DNA from: Pycnopodia helianthoides
Lineage: Eukaryota; Echinodermata; Asteroidea; Forcipulatida; Asteriidae
Assembly: GCA_032158295.1 (NCBI GenBank)
Contig: CM063256.1
Span: forward strand, 7,103,725-7,167,724
Length of the DNA: 64,000 bases
Direction: 5' to 3'
The notes below the pieces were generated by a model that worked only from the letters and a program-made list of their open reading frames with translations, was not told the origin of the DNA and did not search any database. The stretch's first letter is position 1; the number at the start of each line of letters is the position of its first letter. The translations under genes and the position numbers were made by a program. Of the stretch, positions 13,330-27,244 are shown piece after piece.

Positions 13330-13760
13330 TAAGAAGATTAATTTATACATCTCTTTACTTCATGCAATGGTCGGTCTTCTTTTACCCCCGCCCAATGTGT
13401 CTTTGCCTCCGCTTGCTCCCCCCGCCCCCCCCCCCAAAAAAAAAAGAAAGGAAAAAAGAAAAGAAAAGAAAATGTCTGATTGCGCCACTGCATAAGCGAG
13501 AACAAACATATTTGAAAACCATGTAAATAAGAAAAGTTTATACTTCTATACTTCTTTATACGCCATGTAATTGTTTTCTTTAATTCCCCCCAAATGTCTT
13601 TGCCCTCGCTTGCCCCCCACCCCTCCAAATGAAAATTTCTGGTTACACCACTACATTTTGGCCACGAGCGAAGACCACCATATCGGCGGAAAGCATTTAA
13701 AGAAGGTGAATTTCTACTTCTTTACTTCTTTGCGCCATGCAATGGTCGTTTTTAATTTTA
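13330..13760. repeat. Degenerate local repeat with poly-C and polypurine tracts
   Basis: Three partial units share wording such as CTTTACTTC...GCCATGCAATGGTCG and AATGTCTTTGCC..GCTTGC followed by C-runs (starts near 13345, 13545 and 13710). The first unit contains a long C-run followed by an A/G-only tract near 13420-13470. The ORFs across it are translations of this low-complexity sequence. Confidence 0.55.
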
Positions 13761-15305
13761 TCACCGTATATTTTCCTATCCCACCACTCACTCTAAAGAC
13801 CAGAAAGCAACGGTAAATTGTCCTAATTCAATTTTGACCCATCAGTATGCTTCCTTGAATGGCACCCGATGGTTTTGTTATTTTCTCCTCTCGACGCCGA
13901 ACCATTGTGACGTCCCCGCCACTTCAATACACGTTCAAACATTATGGAATCGATTGAACTACAGCACCATTAAACATTACACCTTTGTGTTATTCTGCCT
14001 ACTCGAGGAAAATGTGTGAATGGAAAATAATTCCTGTTAGCTTAAGTATGCAGGGAATTTTCATGCAATGAGTGGATTTTTCCGTAATCATAGATGCTGA
14101 AATTTGTAAATATTGACAATGGCTGTTTGAATGTTATGGACAATAATGGTCTTTGTCGATGGTGAGTCAAGAGGAATAAGTTGAACCCAATCCAATTGAT
14201 AAAATAATATGTTAATCGAAGCAAGCTCTAATTTTTTGGAGTCATTTATCTAGTGAAGACACATTACATAAATTAAGATTTTGAATTGAGGAGAATCTTT
14301 CAAAGTAAGTTAACATTTATTTGGATTTGACTTAATATTGAGTTTGTTTGTATAGGGTTTTTAAATTTCAATCGAGAGGTTTATTTTCTGATTAAGTTAT
14401 AGACTAAATCAGAAGAGGCATAGAAATATTTAATCAAAGAAAAGGGACTCCTTTAGAAGGTTAAATGAAGACGACCTATAAATAGAAGCAATTGAGTTTC
14501 GTTTAACACGGACCTATATGAGGCTATCCAATGTCGTTTTAGGGGCGTAGTTATGAAATCGGAGCTTGAGGATAACAAAGATGACACAACAGTAGTTTTT
14601 GATGGATCAAATTCAGTACAAAATGCCATGTTTCTAAAATAGATAGTCACCGTAGAGATAGTGGCTTCTCCAGACTTGCATGTTTTCTTACGGTATGCTT
14701 TTTTATTCATGTTTCAATCACATTTGTCTTTTACCTTTAAAACCCGAGACCTTTTGGTTTTTTGAGATGGCTACACTCCGAAAGAAGTATATAGTATTTG
14801 AACGTTTTTAAACTCATGCCAAATCGTACCTAGTAATTCTTCGATATTAAAAACCGTAGTTTTAGTTTACCTTCCTGGTAGTAAGTAATTATCTATACTA
14901 TGACTGTAATCGACCCTGGAGCACACTCGTGTCTCACCATTCACACATGTTAATTTAAAATAGCTTTTTCTTAGTCAAACTCTTAAATTATTGAAGCTAC
15001 ACTTTTACAGAAACGATTTGATGAGGATGATAACTCAATACAGTGCATATTGACTGAGCTCACAAGACAGCCATGTCCTCTTATACAGGGCGTGGTTTCT
15101 TATTAAAGTTCAGTCCACGACGTCACGCTGAGATTACAGTATAGTACTGCAGGGATGCCATCCACTTGCCGGTCGCTCAAGTAAGATGCTGTGCGGAGAG
15201 TGAGTGTGAGCGTCGCGTAGAGGCCTAAATACTCTCACTTTGGTTCGAGAAGTCTCAGAAGAAAGTGATTCCGGTGGATTTGAAAAAACCAAACGATCTT
15301 TGAGT

Positions 15306-18300
15306 ATGTCGAGCTACTCGCCTATACCGGGATTGGGAGCCCCAGTCGCCAGAATACGGAGCTTTGTCGGAGGTCTACTTCCTCGTGGTAGAGTGGACGA
15401 AGAACATCTTCATTTCGCTAAGTGTGATTCCACGGAGCTGTCTGTACTGGGGCAGGGGGAAGATGATGCGGTGCTTACGAGGCAAGGAGGGGCAGAGAAG
15501 GGTAAAGTACCCGCCGTCAATGGGGCAGTGGCACCAGGTTGGAACCAGCAGACATCGTCCGCTGGACAGGTGAGGGGTGGATACGGAGAAGCTAGTAATG
15601 TGAACATTGTCAAGAAACAGATATCTACATGGGATGCAGGGTGGAATGTTACTAATGCTATACAGGTAAGCTGAATAATTGGTCTCATTTTGTGACATGA
15701 TTTTTCGCTTTAATTAACACCCCCCATATTACATTTCTTGTTAAGAAAATTTTTACAATACACAATAAAAGATAGGCATTTTAATTGAATTAAAATTTGT
15801 TCTTTTAAAGTGAAATTGACAGTAAAAAGTCAGTTTTAAACAAATAAACGTAAACCGCATTCATTACCATAGCTTACCTTTACAAAGAAAGAACTTACGT
15901 ACTCTTAATGTCTTTGAGTGAGTTGTATAGGTACGGGAAATTGGATGTGAAAGGTTCGTTTTTTTGGTCAGCTTTTATCTCTACATCGTTGCCACGTTCC
16001 TTTATTTAAGATGTAATTTGGCTAAAAAGACTAACAAAATTCACTGTTAATTTAATGCAGCACCTAAAGTTCTATGTTTTATAGTTTTTATGTTATCTTT
16101 ACAATCTTTTAAGTTGTATTATTCCTTATTTTTCCCCCGATCATTATTCTTTCCTTCTCATTTGTAATGGTTGTAGTGTTTTTCTTTTCAGCTGACAGGT
16201 AATTTTATTTTAGAGTATTTCGTATAAAGACGCTGACAAATTTATAAATAGATAATTTTTAATCTTGTTTTTAATCTCCCAGAAATAAATATGAAACTTG
16301 CCAAGTCGAGAACATTAGTAGTGTGTACAATAGATGTACGAAGGAAAGCTGCCCCAAATAATGGGGTCTATAAATTATGGCTTGAAAGCCTCCACACGGT
16401 CTCGTAAAATTATTGAGATTTAAAAGCAATTGTCGTGCCAGGAAAACAAAAATAGTTAAAGTTGTCTAAATAATCCAGTAAAAGTGCAGACCACGGTAAA
16501 TCATAATATAAAAATATAACAAGGGGAAATAAATAAATAAATAAATAAAATAAATAATAATATTAAATATAACAAGGGGATTTCTTGAGAAATAAATAAA
16601 CAAGATGAAAATCTCACAAAATTAAGTTGTCATTCCATTAGTTGTTGTCAGTTCTCACCATAAAGTAAAAAAGAAAGAAAAGGTGACATTCATTAAAGTT
16701 AATCGAAATTTGTGTCCGTCCCCCGACATTTTCATCACAATTTGCTCTCCTTTCAATATTTCATATTTTGGACGTGCAGTTGCACCACGCTAACAAATTA
16801 TGTCTTTCTCTACAAATGTCAAATTTAAAGGGATAATTTTGATACAATTTTGAAATTGTATTGGTTGCATATACAATATTCAGGTTAGGAATAACACATC
16901 GTTAACAACGAACAATCAACTAACCGAAAATAGATTGCCACGTTTTAGTGAAAAGTATTGTTTTCTTCAGTATTTTATGGAGGATTGGTAGGCCTACAGT
17001 TATTTTTGTCTTAATAATAATTGAGGTTTCAGATTTAAACGAACCGAATATATTTTCGATACTAACCAATTCTGAACTCTGTCTTCACGATAAAGTGCAA
17101 ATATTGTCTGTTTGTGGAATGAGGTGCACGTTTAACGTGTCGATATTATAAATCTTCATGGCAGTAACAGAAAAAGAAGGTTTGTTTCTACAAAATTTAG
17201 TATTACGACTGCACACTTTGCATACCAATCTAACCCAGTCAGCGTGTATTCATAGTGTCCGAAATACTAATTACTAATCGAATTACGTCAGATCTTGCCT
17301 GGCTGGACGCCACACTTTCCCCCCAACCCGCGTGAACTGGGTACCAGCCCATGAAATCGGCGAAATATACACGTAATTGCATGTCTCAAGTTTCATTTAT
17401 TTCAACTGACCACGGCAATTTGGCGAGAAGATTTGCCACCTGATCCAGTGTGATTGAATTTTGTTATGCCCATGTTACAAGCAATGCAGGTACATCTGTC
17501 TCAATGAGTCCTTCGGCTCTTGATACAATACAATGTCATCTCAAGGAATTAATACTCATCGTATCTTCTGGTCTGTATTTCCCCCAACACGGTTTGTTTA
17601 TATCAATCAATGTTGAAATGGAAGGAGTCGTATTGACATGCAATGATTATATGCTTTCCTTCTAAGTACAGTCTGTGATTTTCACACAATTTTTCCGTGT
17701 AGAGCGATGTCACTTTTCATGTTATTATTTAACGAGTGTATAAATCGTAAATGACACGCGCAGGATTTGGTTAAAGATGTAGCTACTTACGAATTCTAGT
17801 TTTTATTTTATTTTAAGAGACATGTCACATGGGGACATTTACAAGCAACCGGTGCAAGGAAATCTCCACGAATAAAAAGCATTCACCTTTAACTTTTTAC
17901 ATTTGGGTATAGTAAGACGGTTCTAAAAATGTTTCCTGTGCTTAAGTTTTCCTTTTTCGTGCATTGCTTTTGGTTGCCTTACCAGTTGTTTGACAACAAT
18001 TTCTTTTTGACAAGGTCTTCGGGAAATCTAACACATTTAACAGTCTCAATCTATCTCCGAGGCAAACAAATAAATACACACTCAAAATTAAATGAGAAAA
18101 TACTAAAACAGTAGTAAAGTGTTATTAATAAGACATTGATATATTTCTAGGTATATTTCATGAATTCATATGCACCATCTTTTCATAATAAGTAATTTAC
18201 AATTGAATTGGACTAATCCATAGCAGGGGTATATGCAACTTTCAAGTAAATATCAGAACAGTTCTGCGCCCACACATAATATAGTCAGATATCGCTTTTT

Positions 18301-21300
18301 TAAATACCATTTCCTCCAATACTGAAATTTAGGTTTACAAAATGCAAACAGGCAGAAGTGTGTCCACAAACCACGCGACAGATTGGCGGACATGTAGTAT
18401 GTCTTTCATTCCGTTTGGAAACTTGATCGAAACAAACACGTCACCTGTATATTGAATCATTGGAAGACAACTCATCAGGAACACACAAAAAAGCAGGACA
18501 AAAAATGGCCAAGGCGGAACATGAAATACGCGTCGCCATGACTAAATCCACCTTTCAATGACGTCAATAACAATTAAATCAGCGTCTGAATATTGCATTA
18601 ATCAGGGAGACAACCTTGAAGGCAAGGTATCTGCTAATGAATAATTCAATAATTAATTTGCATAATGTGGTTTATTTGCCGGACGACGATGTACGTGGTC
18701 TTTGGTATCTTCACCTTGTACAATTCTAATAAACAAATCCATGTTTTGGTTTAAAGTAGCAACCCATAGCAGGCTTGCATTGGAATTATTACACAATTAG
18801 ATGCAGTATTTTATAAATAGTTCAGTGGTTAGTCTGCACAGCTAACACAATTTTCTCTAGGATGTTGTACTATTATTGTTTTGAGACCAAACTCATATCA
18901 TAAGAAATCAGGGGAGAACGAATGTCGTAGAATATTTTCATGAACTTCGGCAAAATATCAACTGAACTGACAGATTTCCAGTTATTGCATTATAAAAGAA
19001 TTTCGTTAATCTGTAATATTTTGAAAGGGTGGTTTGTTCAAATGCATAATGTAAAACCAGGACCACGAAAGAGCGTTTGGCAGTCCTTTCTCTATGGGCA
19101 TGCCATCAAATCACTAAACCCTCCTGATTCATTGCGACGACAAAATGCATGTCTAAGACGCGATCAATTTCCTTGGTCGAATGAAAACAGACTCTCCGAA
19201 TCTGCTCCCAGACTCGATATGAAAACAACCAATCAGCGGACGGAGCTGTTGACTCAGGTGGTGACAATGTAGACACAATCTCGATCAGCATGCTCAGATC
19301 TGCATATTAGCGGTCCACTCGAGTGCAATTCGCCAGCCGCTAATTGACCAGGTCTCAAGAAAGAAAAGGAAGACAAAAAAAAAATAGCATTTCAAATTGA
19401 AGATGGGGGACGCAAGACGTCGGATGACTACGTCACTAGAAGGTATAAAGATGAGAATTGATGGGTCATGATTGGGATAAGAAGTATCTTTATTTGATTG
19501 GGCTCAGACTCGTAGACGATAGCTTCCGTCAATTAATAATGAAAACTAGATATTTGAGGTTGGGAAAATCTATAAAAAGAAAGCTTGTGGGTTCGTCTTC
19601 GTCATGTGGCGCATATATCTAGATTAGACAGTGAAATTGTGTCGTTTGTCAAAACAGATGCCCATGTCAAATTCAAACAGAGTTTTTCCTCAATCGATAA
19701 CGAATACAAAATTGTAGAATTTAACGATCTGATCACAATTAGTGTGGTGTTGTATGAGTAAGGTGGATTTACAAACCTCGCCCTCAAATGAGGGTAATAG
19801 CTCAGACTGGAATCTGCTCGTGATCCACTGAAGGCCGATGGTCCTTTCTGAAGCCGTGACCTCCGCTTCGGCTCCGTCTTAGGCTCCGTCAGTGATTTCG
19901 AAGCCGATGTTTCTATTATATAAAGGCCACTGATTGGCAGTGCCAAAACAAGCGACTTCGACTACGGCTATGGCCGTTGGCTGCAGCCACAAGGGGACTA
20001 TTCGGTGTTCCTGCTGTAGCCACAGCCGAAGCCGTTAATTCTGGCATTTCCTTTTACTTGTTTTCACTATCCTTGATAATGCATTTAAAACACCGCTGTG
20101 AGTGTTATCTAGATTGCACGTCATTTCAAGTGACTGTCTACATTTCATTTAAAGGCAGGGTATACTTTGGGTCATTACTCCACAAGTTAATGACCGTAAA
20201 AACTTACTTGGTAAGGAGCACTGGAGAGCTGTTGATAGTATAAATCATTTAAAAAAACGACCCCTTCTGACTAATGTAGTTTTAGAGAAAGATGTAGTTT
20301 TTTCATTTCAAAATTTCTCAGGCATCTGAAAGCAAACAATTCTATGCAACAAGGGTCCCTTTTCCGTCATCATTTTATTGCAACTTCGATGACCTAATTT
20401 TAAAAGGTTTGTTATTTTATGCATATGTAGGGATACACCAAGTGATGATACTGGTCTTTGACAATTACCAAAAGTAGACCCTGCCTATAATATCAAACAT
20501 CCTTATTTCTTTTCACCACATGCATGACGACACTATGGTAGTCTGAGCCCCTGATGTTTTTTTTCGTTCTACAACAGCATGTAGCTACATCAAACCCCTG
20601 TTACTCCCCCACCATATTTTGCCACGTTCAGTTGCTAAAATTGCCACAGGCTGCCCTGCCCTACCGCAGCTAAATAATCAGATATGGTGTGTACAGTGAT
20701 TGTGATAACCCGAATTCAACACTCGTATAAAAATTAATACTGGAACAGAAAAGCTTGGTAGATTTGTTGGTCATTTTTCGTTGGTAACTCGCTGAAAGAT
20801 ATGTGTGTCGTTTTGTCATTAGTATTACTATTTTTAAAGTCTGTTGCAAAGATTTATATATAAGCACACCAATCTTCTAAGCACAGAAAAATCGACTGTA
20901 GCTTATCAGAAATGGTTAAGCTGATGCGCAAATATATGTGTAATGGCTTAACAGTTTAATTAATAAATTTGGGTCATTTAAAATACAGCTTCGAGAATGG
21001 GCTACTCTCATCTGCCTGAAACGATGAACACTTTCACTAAGCTATAAATCCACTAAGCACAAAGAAAGCTGAGCAGAAATATTTTACTCTAAAAAATACC
21101 ATGTATTAATGTTGTTTTAGGTTTTCTCCCTGCAATTTCTTGCTAAGCAGGCAACTTATACTATTGAGCAGTGTATGTTATATAATGCCATGTGCGTAGC
21201 ATCTCATCAGCACTTCCAAGGAAAGGTTACATTGATTCACCCGCTAGCTTTCCTTCCCAATTTAAGACCTTAAAACAATAGATGATATTAAATACCTTAG

Positions 21301-24300
21301 GAAATTGTCATTCCACGGGAAAACGTTGCTTATAATCAATTTAACTTGCTTATTTTAAAGCATCTATATCAATACCACAACCCTGTTGGGTATGGAATAC
21401 GTAGCTATTAATGAAATATAGATGTACACTGTCAGGGGAATATTGAAACATCACATTCTTTAGAAGAATTCGATTTGAAATGTGGTCAAATTACTACATT
21501 TATCACAGCTATATTTTCTAATAGACGAAGACGTGAAAAGTTTGATTCCAAATACACACAACGTGACCTGGAATAATATCAAAACCAGACCCGCCGTGGG
21601 CTATTTTTGCATCCATCAAAAACCGAACGCAGTGCTGTACTTTCTTCCAACTCGAAAGGAGTTCACATAACTATGATCAAATAAAAATACATCAGTGATA
21701 ATCAGGGAAGCAGCTCTGTATCTTGTTGTCAAATCTTGAACACTGAAAAAACTATAGGCCCTTCCAATTGCATCACTAGTCGTGGAAGATTCAAAGGAGC
21801 CTTGTGATGAGACCGGTGGATAACAGGGTAATTGTGAATTCTTTTTGATGTCGTATTTCCTGGTTGCACATTCATCGGCCTTGGGCAAAATTATGTTAAG
21901 CACTAACAGCTCGGATATCGCTTGAACTTCTATAAAAACACACTTTGGCTGCGGGTGATATCAAATGAATTAAACCATACGTCAGAATGAATGAGTATAA
22001 TATCCTGTAAATATTTGATAGTAGATGTCGCCATACTTTTAATATCGAAATTATGATCTATTTGATAGTGGATGTCATCATACTTTTAGTATCAATATTA
22101 GGATCGATTTGATAGTATGATGTCATCATATACTTTTAATGTCGATATTATGATCGATTGCAAATCGCAGCTAAGGAAAATACCGCAGCTAAGGAAATAC
22201 GAATACAAAATTGAGTTTATTAAAGGCAGTGGATACTTTTGGTAATTACTGAAGAAATACATTACCCTAAAAGCTTACTTGGTAAGGAGCACCTGAGAGC
22301 TGCTGATAGTATAAGACAATGTGAGAAACGACTCCCTCTGAAGTACACAATTCTATGCAACAAGGGTGTTTTTTCTTCCATTATTTTCTTGCAACTTCGA
22401 TGACCAGTTGAGCCCAAATTTTCCCAGGTTTGTTATTTTAGGCATATGATTGGATACACCAAGTGAGAATACTAGTCTTTGACAATTACCAAAAGTTTAT
22501 TCTGCCTTTAAATGTGACTATAGAGCATTCGAAAAACTCAATGGTCCTTTTTATTAGTTCTGTTTGTTTTCGCGGAGGACTCGGTAAGCACCTCACCCAT
22601 CGGTGAGGAAAATCGTGGTTTCGACCCCTTCAATTTCGAAATGATTGGAGGATAGGGCCTAATTGTGTTGTTACGCTTTATTACCTTGATCATCCACAAT
22701 ATGAACCAAGCAATGAACGTCTTTGTGCGGTTCCATGCTTAGAGGAAGAAACAATCTGGCGTCAATACCCATAACCAGACTACTTTCCCTCCAGCCTCAA
22801 TTTGGTGATGTGCATTTGTGCGGAATTATAAAAAAGATGGCGTGGCGTGTTTAAACGTTCCATATTTACCCCAGTAAATAGACTCGCAATCCTAAGGGTT
22901 CATGGCCATTCACATGTCCAACAGAATTTCTAATAAGTCACTCATCATTGCATTAATTGGCTTAGAAGCCCCCCCCCCCCGCCCTCCCCCTGGGAAGGAC
23001 GTTGCCGGCTCGTGTGGTCTTTAAGTGCAGCTATCGATTAATACAGTCAATCATTATTTCGGCAAATTAAGATTCCTTTGAAGAAGTTTTACGGAAGCGT
23101 GTACAGATTACACAAGCGTTTGAATCACACATAGATTACACACATCGGATAGCTTTATCAAGAAAAACGATTTCGATATGCTACTATACCCATATTCTAT
23201 TTGATGGACAAAGTTTCTTTCAGTCCAGAACAAATTACATATTCCTTAAATGTTTTATGCATTTATGCATGAGCTGAACCAACTCTTAGTGGCTGGTGTT
23301 TTCCCTCGACCCAAGTTTTCTCTGTTTCATACTGTTTATGAAACCCGCAACCGCGCACGAACATCCGAAGTAATTGTTTCTGTAAATACTTTTCTAACGG
23401 GTGAGGGGAAAGAAAAAAAACTCCGTCTTCCGGAACTACCTCATCCCAGATGGAATTCGTGCAAACATGAAGTAGCAAATTCAGGCTAGTCGGACCGGCA
23501 TAACTAAATAAGGCAGATGCGTAAAGACACGGCTTGGATCAATAACCCAGACAGGTGGCTGTCTTGGAACCAATCGGGCGGATGATGCAGAAACAGCTCA
23601 GTCCAAACCCCCAAGTACAGAGGGCTGCAGAGAAAAACTCCCTAAAGGATCCAGAGAGACATTAGTTTAACTTCATGCATAAAAGATAAAAAATTTGTAT
23701 GCACAAGGGAAACAAGGGGCAGTATATTTCGGGTTGTTGGTTGTGTTTTTGGGGTGTTTTGTTTAGTTTCCCCGAAGTGCATGCTAATCTGATTGTATTA
23801 ATCATGAATGTTGTCACACTGAAGCGTATTCCAGGAGGACGTCATTGTAAATATTTTATTTAGAAATTGTGTCTAGAATCGGTTATTCAAAGGTTAGTTG
23901 GCGGTCCATGAAGAACATAAAGGGGATTGGGGGGGGGGGGGGTGTTGGAGAGTGTGTTACCAGTGTGTTTGAAGTTAAATTCAACATTATAGTATTATAT
24001 TGAATGTGCCCTTGTTCGGACGCATATGTGTACTTTACGTTGTGAAAGAATAGGCCCCCACTCTATTGAGAAATTCGATAAACAGTGCAAATAGAAAACT
24101 TGGCAATATTCATCGCATCGTTGACGCATTCTGTCTCACCAAATCCAAAATGCACAGGTGGAATAAATATATTCAATACGGTACCTGAACAAAGTCTCTT
24201 AACAAACGGGCATAAATCCCGTTCAACACCGTGTGCGATGTGTGTTTAGAACACCTCTGGGTGAACAACACCATCTTAACATCCTTCTTTGAAAACACTT

Positions 24301-26170
24301 CATCAGCGCCCCATCGCCCCGGGGTATTGCGTCGAGTACGTCCCCCTCGGGGCGAGAATTCTAATATTTCCAGACTTGACCTAAAATGTTACCGAGGATG
24401 TCACCTCCCATAGGAAACTGGGATGCCTTTGAAAGTGTTCGCATTACTGGGAGGGGGGCGTCCGTGAGCCTCGAGCGCTCCTCGGAGGCTGACTGATTAA
24501 AATTGGTGATTACGCGGTCAAAGAGTCACTCTACCCATCGATCGATAGACAAAGACAATGAGGAAAAATCATCTTCATATTATGTGAATAATTGGATCAT
24601 TTTATCTCTTGCAGGAAACTGATATAACATCGTAGTGAGAATAAAATATTTACTTACACAATCAGGAACTCTCCACGCATCCCCCCAAAGAACAAATTAA
24701 ACAAACAAACAAAAACGGAACGGGTTATTTTTCACGTTGTAGCTGAGATGTTAAACATTTGTTGAAACTGCGTCGTCCTTTGAAATACGACTTATTTCGG
24801 AAACATCTCTCAAACCTTCCCCTTTTTTCAAACAAGTTTGTTTATTATGCTTTTATTGGTGTACTAAATGCTTCTGAGATAATGACTGTTAATTTGCTTT
24901 TACCCACATTGGTAACCAACATAGTGTTTAATCAATAATCAAAGAAAACAACTCCTGAGCTGAGGTTAACGAACTTTCATTCTCTTCACAGGGTATGTTC
25001 CTTGTAGCTCTACCCTATGCTGTTCTACATGGTGGATACTGGGGCCTTCTGGCACTCGTCACAGCTGCCGCAGTCACTTGCTACACTGGAAAGATTTTGG
25101 TCGAGTGCCTCTACGTCACTGATGACGTCACTGGTATGCGTGTGCGCGTACGGGAGTCCTACGTGGACATTGCCAAGGAGGTATGGGGAGACCGTTTCGC
25201 TGCGCAGATTGTCCACACTGCGCAGTTCATTGAACTGATCATGACGTGCATATTGTACTTGGTGCTGTGTGGAGATCTCCTAAGTAACAGCTTTCCTACT
25301 GATAAGATGGATGAAACTGCGTGGACAATGCTGGCAACTTTCTTAGTAGTACCATGCGCTTTCTTGCGGGACCTCAAAGCAGTGTCTCGTTTGAGCTTTG
25401 GTAACGCCATTGTTCACCTGATCATCAACGCCATCTTGATTGGATTCTGCATAAGCTGTGCCGGCAGCTGGCACTGGAGTGACGTCGCACTCCACGTCGA
25501 CATCCACTACTTCCCGGTTTCCATGGGGATCGTCATCTTCAGCTACACTTCCCACATCTTCCTACCCAGCCTGGAGGGAAGCATGAGCGAACGACACAAG
25601 TTCAACAAGATGCTCTACTGGACCCACGGCTTGGCCGGCTTCTTCAAGGCCCTCTTTGCTTATCTCTGCTTCCTGTCTTTTGGCCCAGCAACGCGCGATA
25701 TAATCACAGATAACCTACCCACTCAGGGCTTCAGGGCGGTCGTCAACGTCGTCTTGGTCATCAAGGCACTGTTGTCTTACCCCCTACCCTTCTACGCCGC
25801 CGTAGAGCTCTTAGAAAGAGCCTTCTTCAGCGGGAGACCCCGTACGTTGTTCCCGTCTTGCTACGCTCTGGACGGGTACCTGAACGTCTGGGCGGTGGCT
25901 GTACGTACGCTCGTAGTAGTGTTTAGCATGCTCCTAGCTGTTGTCATACCTCATTTCAACCTATTGATGGGTCTTATAGGCAGCTTCACCGGCACCATGC
26001 TGTCCTTTGTCTGGCCTTGCTGGTTCCATTTAAAGATTAAATGGCATGAGATCCCTTGGTACCAGAAGCTATTTAATATTTGTGTGATTCTCTCTGGGTT
26101 TGCGGTAGGCTTAATTGGTATTATTTATTCATTTGAAGCCCTTTTAAAAACATACAGAACTGAGCAGTAA
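15306..26170 (+). CDS. SLC32A1: Vesicular inhibitory amino acid transporter (VGAT), 2 exons
   Basis: Exons are 15306-15665 (120 residues) and 24992-26170 (392 residues), giving 512 residues against about 525 in vertebrates. The intron is phase 0 (CAG|GTAAGC ... CACAG|GGT), at the position I remember for vertebrate SLC32A1 between NVTNAIQ and GMF. The start is the first in-frame ATG after the TGA at 15207 and gives MSSYSPIPGLGAP. The first 110 or so residues are the poorly conserved cytosolic tail. The core has the family motifs WDAGWNVTNAIQ, LPYAVLHGGYWG, CYTGKILVECLY, FIELIMTCILYLVL, VIFSYTSHIFLPSLEG, ITDNLPTQGFRAVVN and KALLSYPLPFYAAVELLE, and ends KTYRTEQ. The protein is an amino acid/auxin permease family carrier that loads GABA or glycine into synaptic vesicles using the proton gradient, so expression in inhibitory neurons is expected. 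No breaks are seen. Confidence 0.97.
19838..20033. repeat. GCC/GGC-rich repeat patch
   Basis: Degenerate units around GAAGCCG, GGCTCCGTC and TTCGGCTCCG occur on both strands. GGCTCCGTCAG also occurs in the hairpin at 39553-39658, so the two may be fragments of one dispersed element. Confidence 0.4.
20149..20488. mobile_element. MITE, TTAAAGGCAG family (a)
   Basis: The ends are inverted: TTAAAGGCAGGGTATACTTT at the left and ATTACCAAAAGTAGACCCTG at the right. The interior matches the element at 22220-22511 (CTTACTTGGTAAGGAGCAC, GAGAGCTG.TGATAGTATAA). It lies in VGAT intron 1 and is non-coding. Confidence 0.75.
22013..22160. repeat. Three tandem units of about 56 bp
   Basis: Each unit reads approximately TTTGATAGT.GATGTC followed by ATACTTTTA.TATC and ATTA.GATC. 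Three successive diverged copies are visible. The block directly precedes the MITE at 22220. Confidence 0.7.
22220..22511. mobile_element. MITE, TTAAAGGCAG family (b)
   Basis: This is the same family as 20149-20488. The left end is TTAAAGGCAGTGGATACTTT and the right end ATTACCAAAAG...CTGCCTTTAA. It is shorter than its relative because of an internal deletion and has no coding capacity. Confidence 0.75.
22565..22640 (+). repeat. tRNA-like fragment with B-box and stem
   Basis: A B-box-like GGTTTCGACCCC follows a perfect 7-bp hairpin CCTCACC-CATC-GGTGAGG. The order hairpin then B box resembles a tRNA 3' half. The rest is not foldable as a tRNA, so a SINE relic is the likeliest reading. Confidence 0.3.
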
Positions 26171-26378
26171 ATGCAATTATGCTATATGCAATCAAGGAAT
26201 CGAAAATGGTACCACTGGTCATGGAAGGACCGTGTACAATATTAGTTGCCCGCATGCCTAATCATAGTAATGTTAAACGTCATGGCAGATCAGACAACTT
26301 CTTCCGCTATGTTTTAATTTCGATTCAAACTTTCCTTCAACTTGGGATTTTTTTTTCAAACTTTATTTTGTGAATGGT

Positions 26379-26720
26379 TTAAAGGCCCTGTACACTATTG
26401 GTAAGATCGAAAAACACAATGTTCACAGATTCACACATAACTTACATGATTTAAAGTAAGTAATGGAAGAAAGGGTTCCTTAAAATATTTCTGCCTAAAA
26501 TGCTATCGTTTCTGAGAAACGAGTAAAACAATAGTAATTATCGCGCGCGATAATTTGAAAAAACAGAAAACACATAAGATCTCTTTTCACTATTTTCTCG
26601 TGACCTCGATGACCAATTGAGCTCAAACTTTCACAGGTTTGTTTGTTCATGCATATGTTGAATCACACAAAATGTGGACACTGATTTTGAGCTGTTACCA
26701 AAAGTGTACAATACCTTTAA
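26379..26720. mobile_element. MITE, TTAAAGGCCCTGTACA type
   Basis: Inverted ends: TTAAAGGCCCTGTACACTAT at the left and ACCAAAAGTGTACAATACCT at the right. The internal block TTTTCACTATTTTCTCGTGACC and the following TCAAACTTTCACAGGTTTG are shared with the elements at 7909 and 59660, so these families are related. A perfect TATCGCGCGCGATA palindrome lies in the middle. It lies directly behind the VGAT stop codon, probably in the 3' UTR. Confidence 0.7.
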
Positions 26721-27244
26721 GGGCCGTCCAACGTGTTCAACTTATTCATAGTCATACTCTTCATAGTCAAGAGTACGACGGCAAAGATTATGAAGGGTGA
26801 AGGGGGTCAGAGACAAAATACGACTCTAAAGGGTCTGTAAAATGTTGATATGTAAATAATGTGCATCAATTTTTGAAAGAAAAATGCTTATAAGTACTCT
26901 CGGGGAGGGAGGGGGCCCTCAAAAGTAGTACTCTCTGCAGGACCTGAAAAATGTTGACAACTTTGGACGGCCCCTTTAAATTCCTCTGAAAAGGGTGCAC
27001 AAAACTTCGATGAGAAAAAATAGCCCTCTTTTACTTCACGAAATAACGGTGAAAACCCAACCAAAGTACCAACAAGTTTGATTTTTTCGAGCACTTCTCA
27101 GCAAATATTTTCTAAGGTAAATAATAAGTGGCAAGTGTTACCGGTATATTGAAAACACACTGTGCAGATAAATGAATTTTTGCTCCTGGGTGATTTGAGG
27201 GTCTTTAGTTGTTTTGACATAATTCTAAATGTAAGCCAAAGACT

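Larger units (their letters stand above)
11181..15305. other. R-spondin 3' UTR and intergenic region before VGAT
   Basis: This region holds the R-spondin 3' untranslated sequence, then spacer. Possible polyadenylation signals (AATAAA) occur near 11873, 12112 and 12132. A tRNA-derived fragment and a degenerate local repeat are listed separately. No further gene is seen. The VGAT 5' untranslated region probably starts shortly before 15306; an in-frame TGA at 15207 closes the reading frame upstream. Confidence 0.5.
15666..24991. other. VGAT intron 1
   Basis: The 9.3 kb intron contains no supported gene. It holds an AAATAAATAAATAAAT microsatellite near 16528, with ATATAACAAGGGGA on both sides, a GCC/GGC-rich patch at 19840-20030, two related MITEs, a 56-bp triplicated repeat near 22013-22160, a tRNA-like fragment at 22565-22640 and several C or G homopolymer runs (22970, 23930). 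Its size would allow regulatory elements, but none can be named from sequence alone. Confidence 0.6.

Noticed and set aside
13338..13628. Frames through poly-C and polypurine tract
   Set aside because: Low-complexity sequence with degenerate repeats; no protein character.
15240..15305. An upstream extension of VGAT to 15240
   Set aside because: The extension begins at TTG, not ATG. The first in-frame ATG is 15306.
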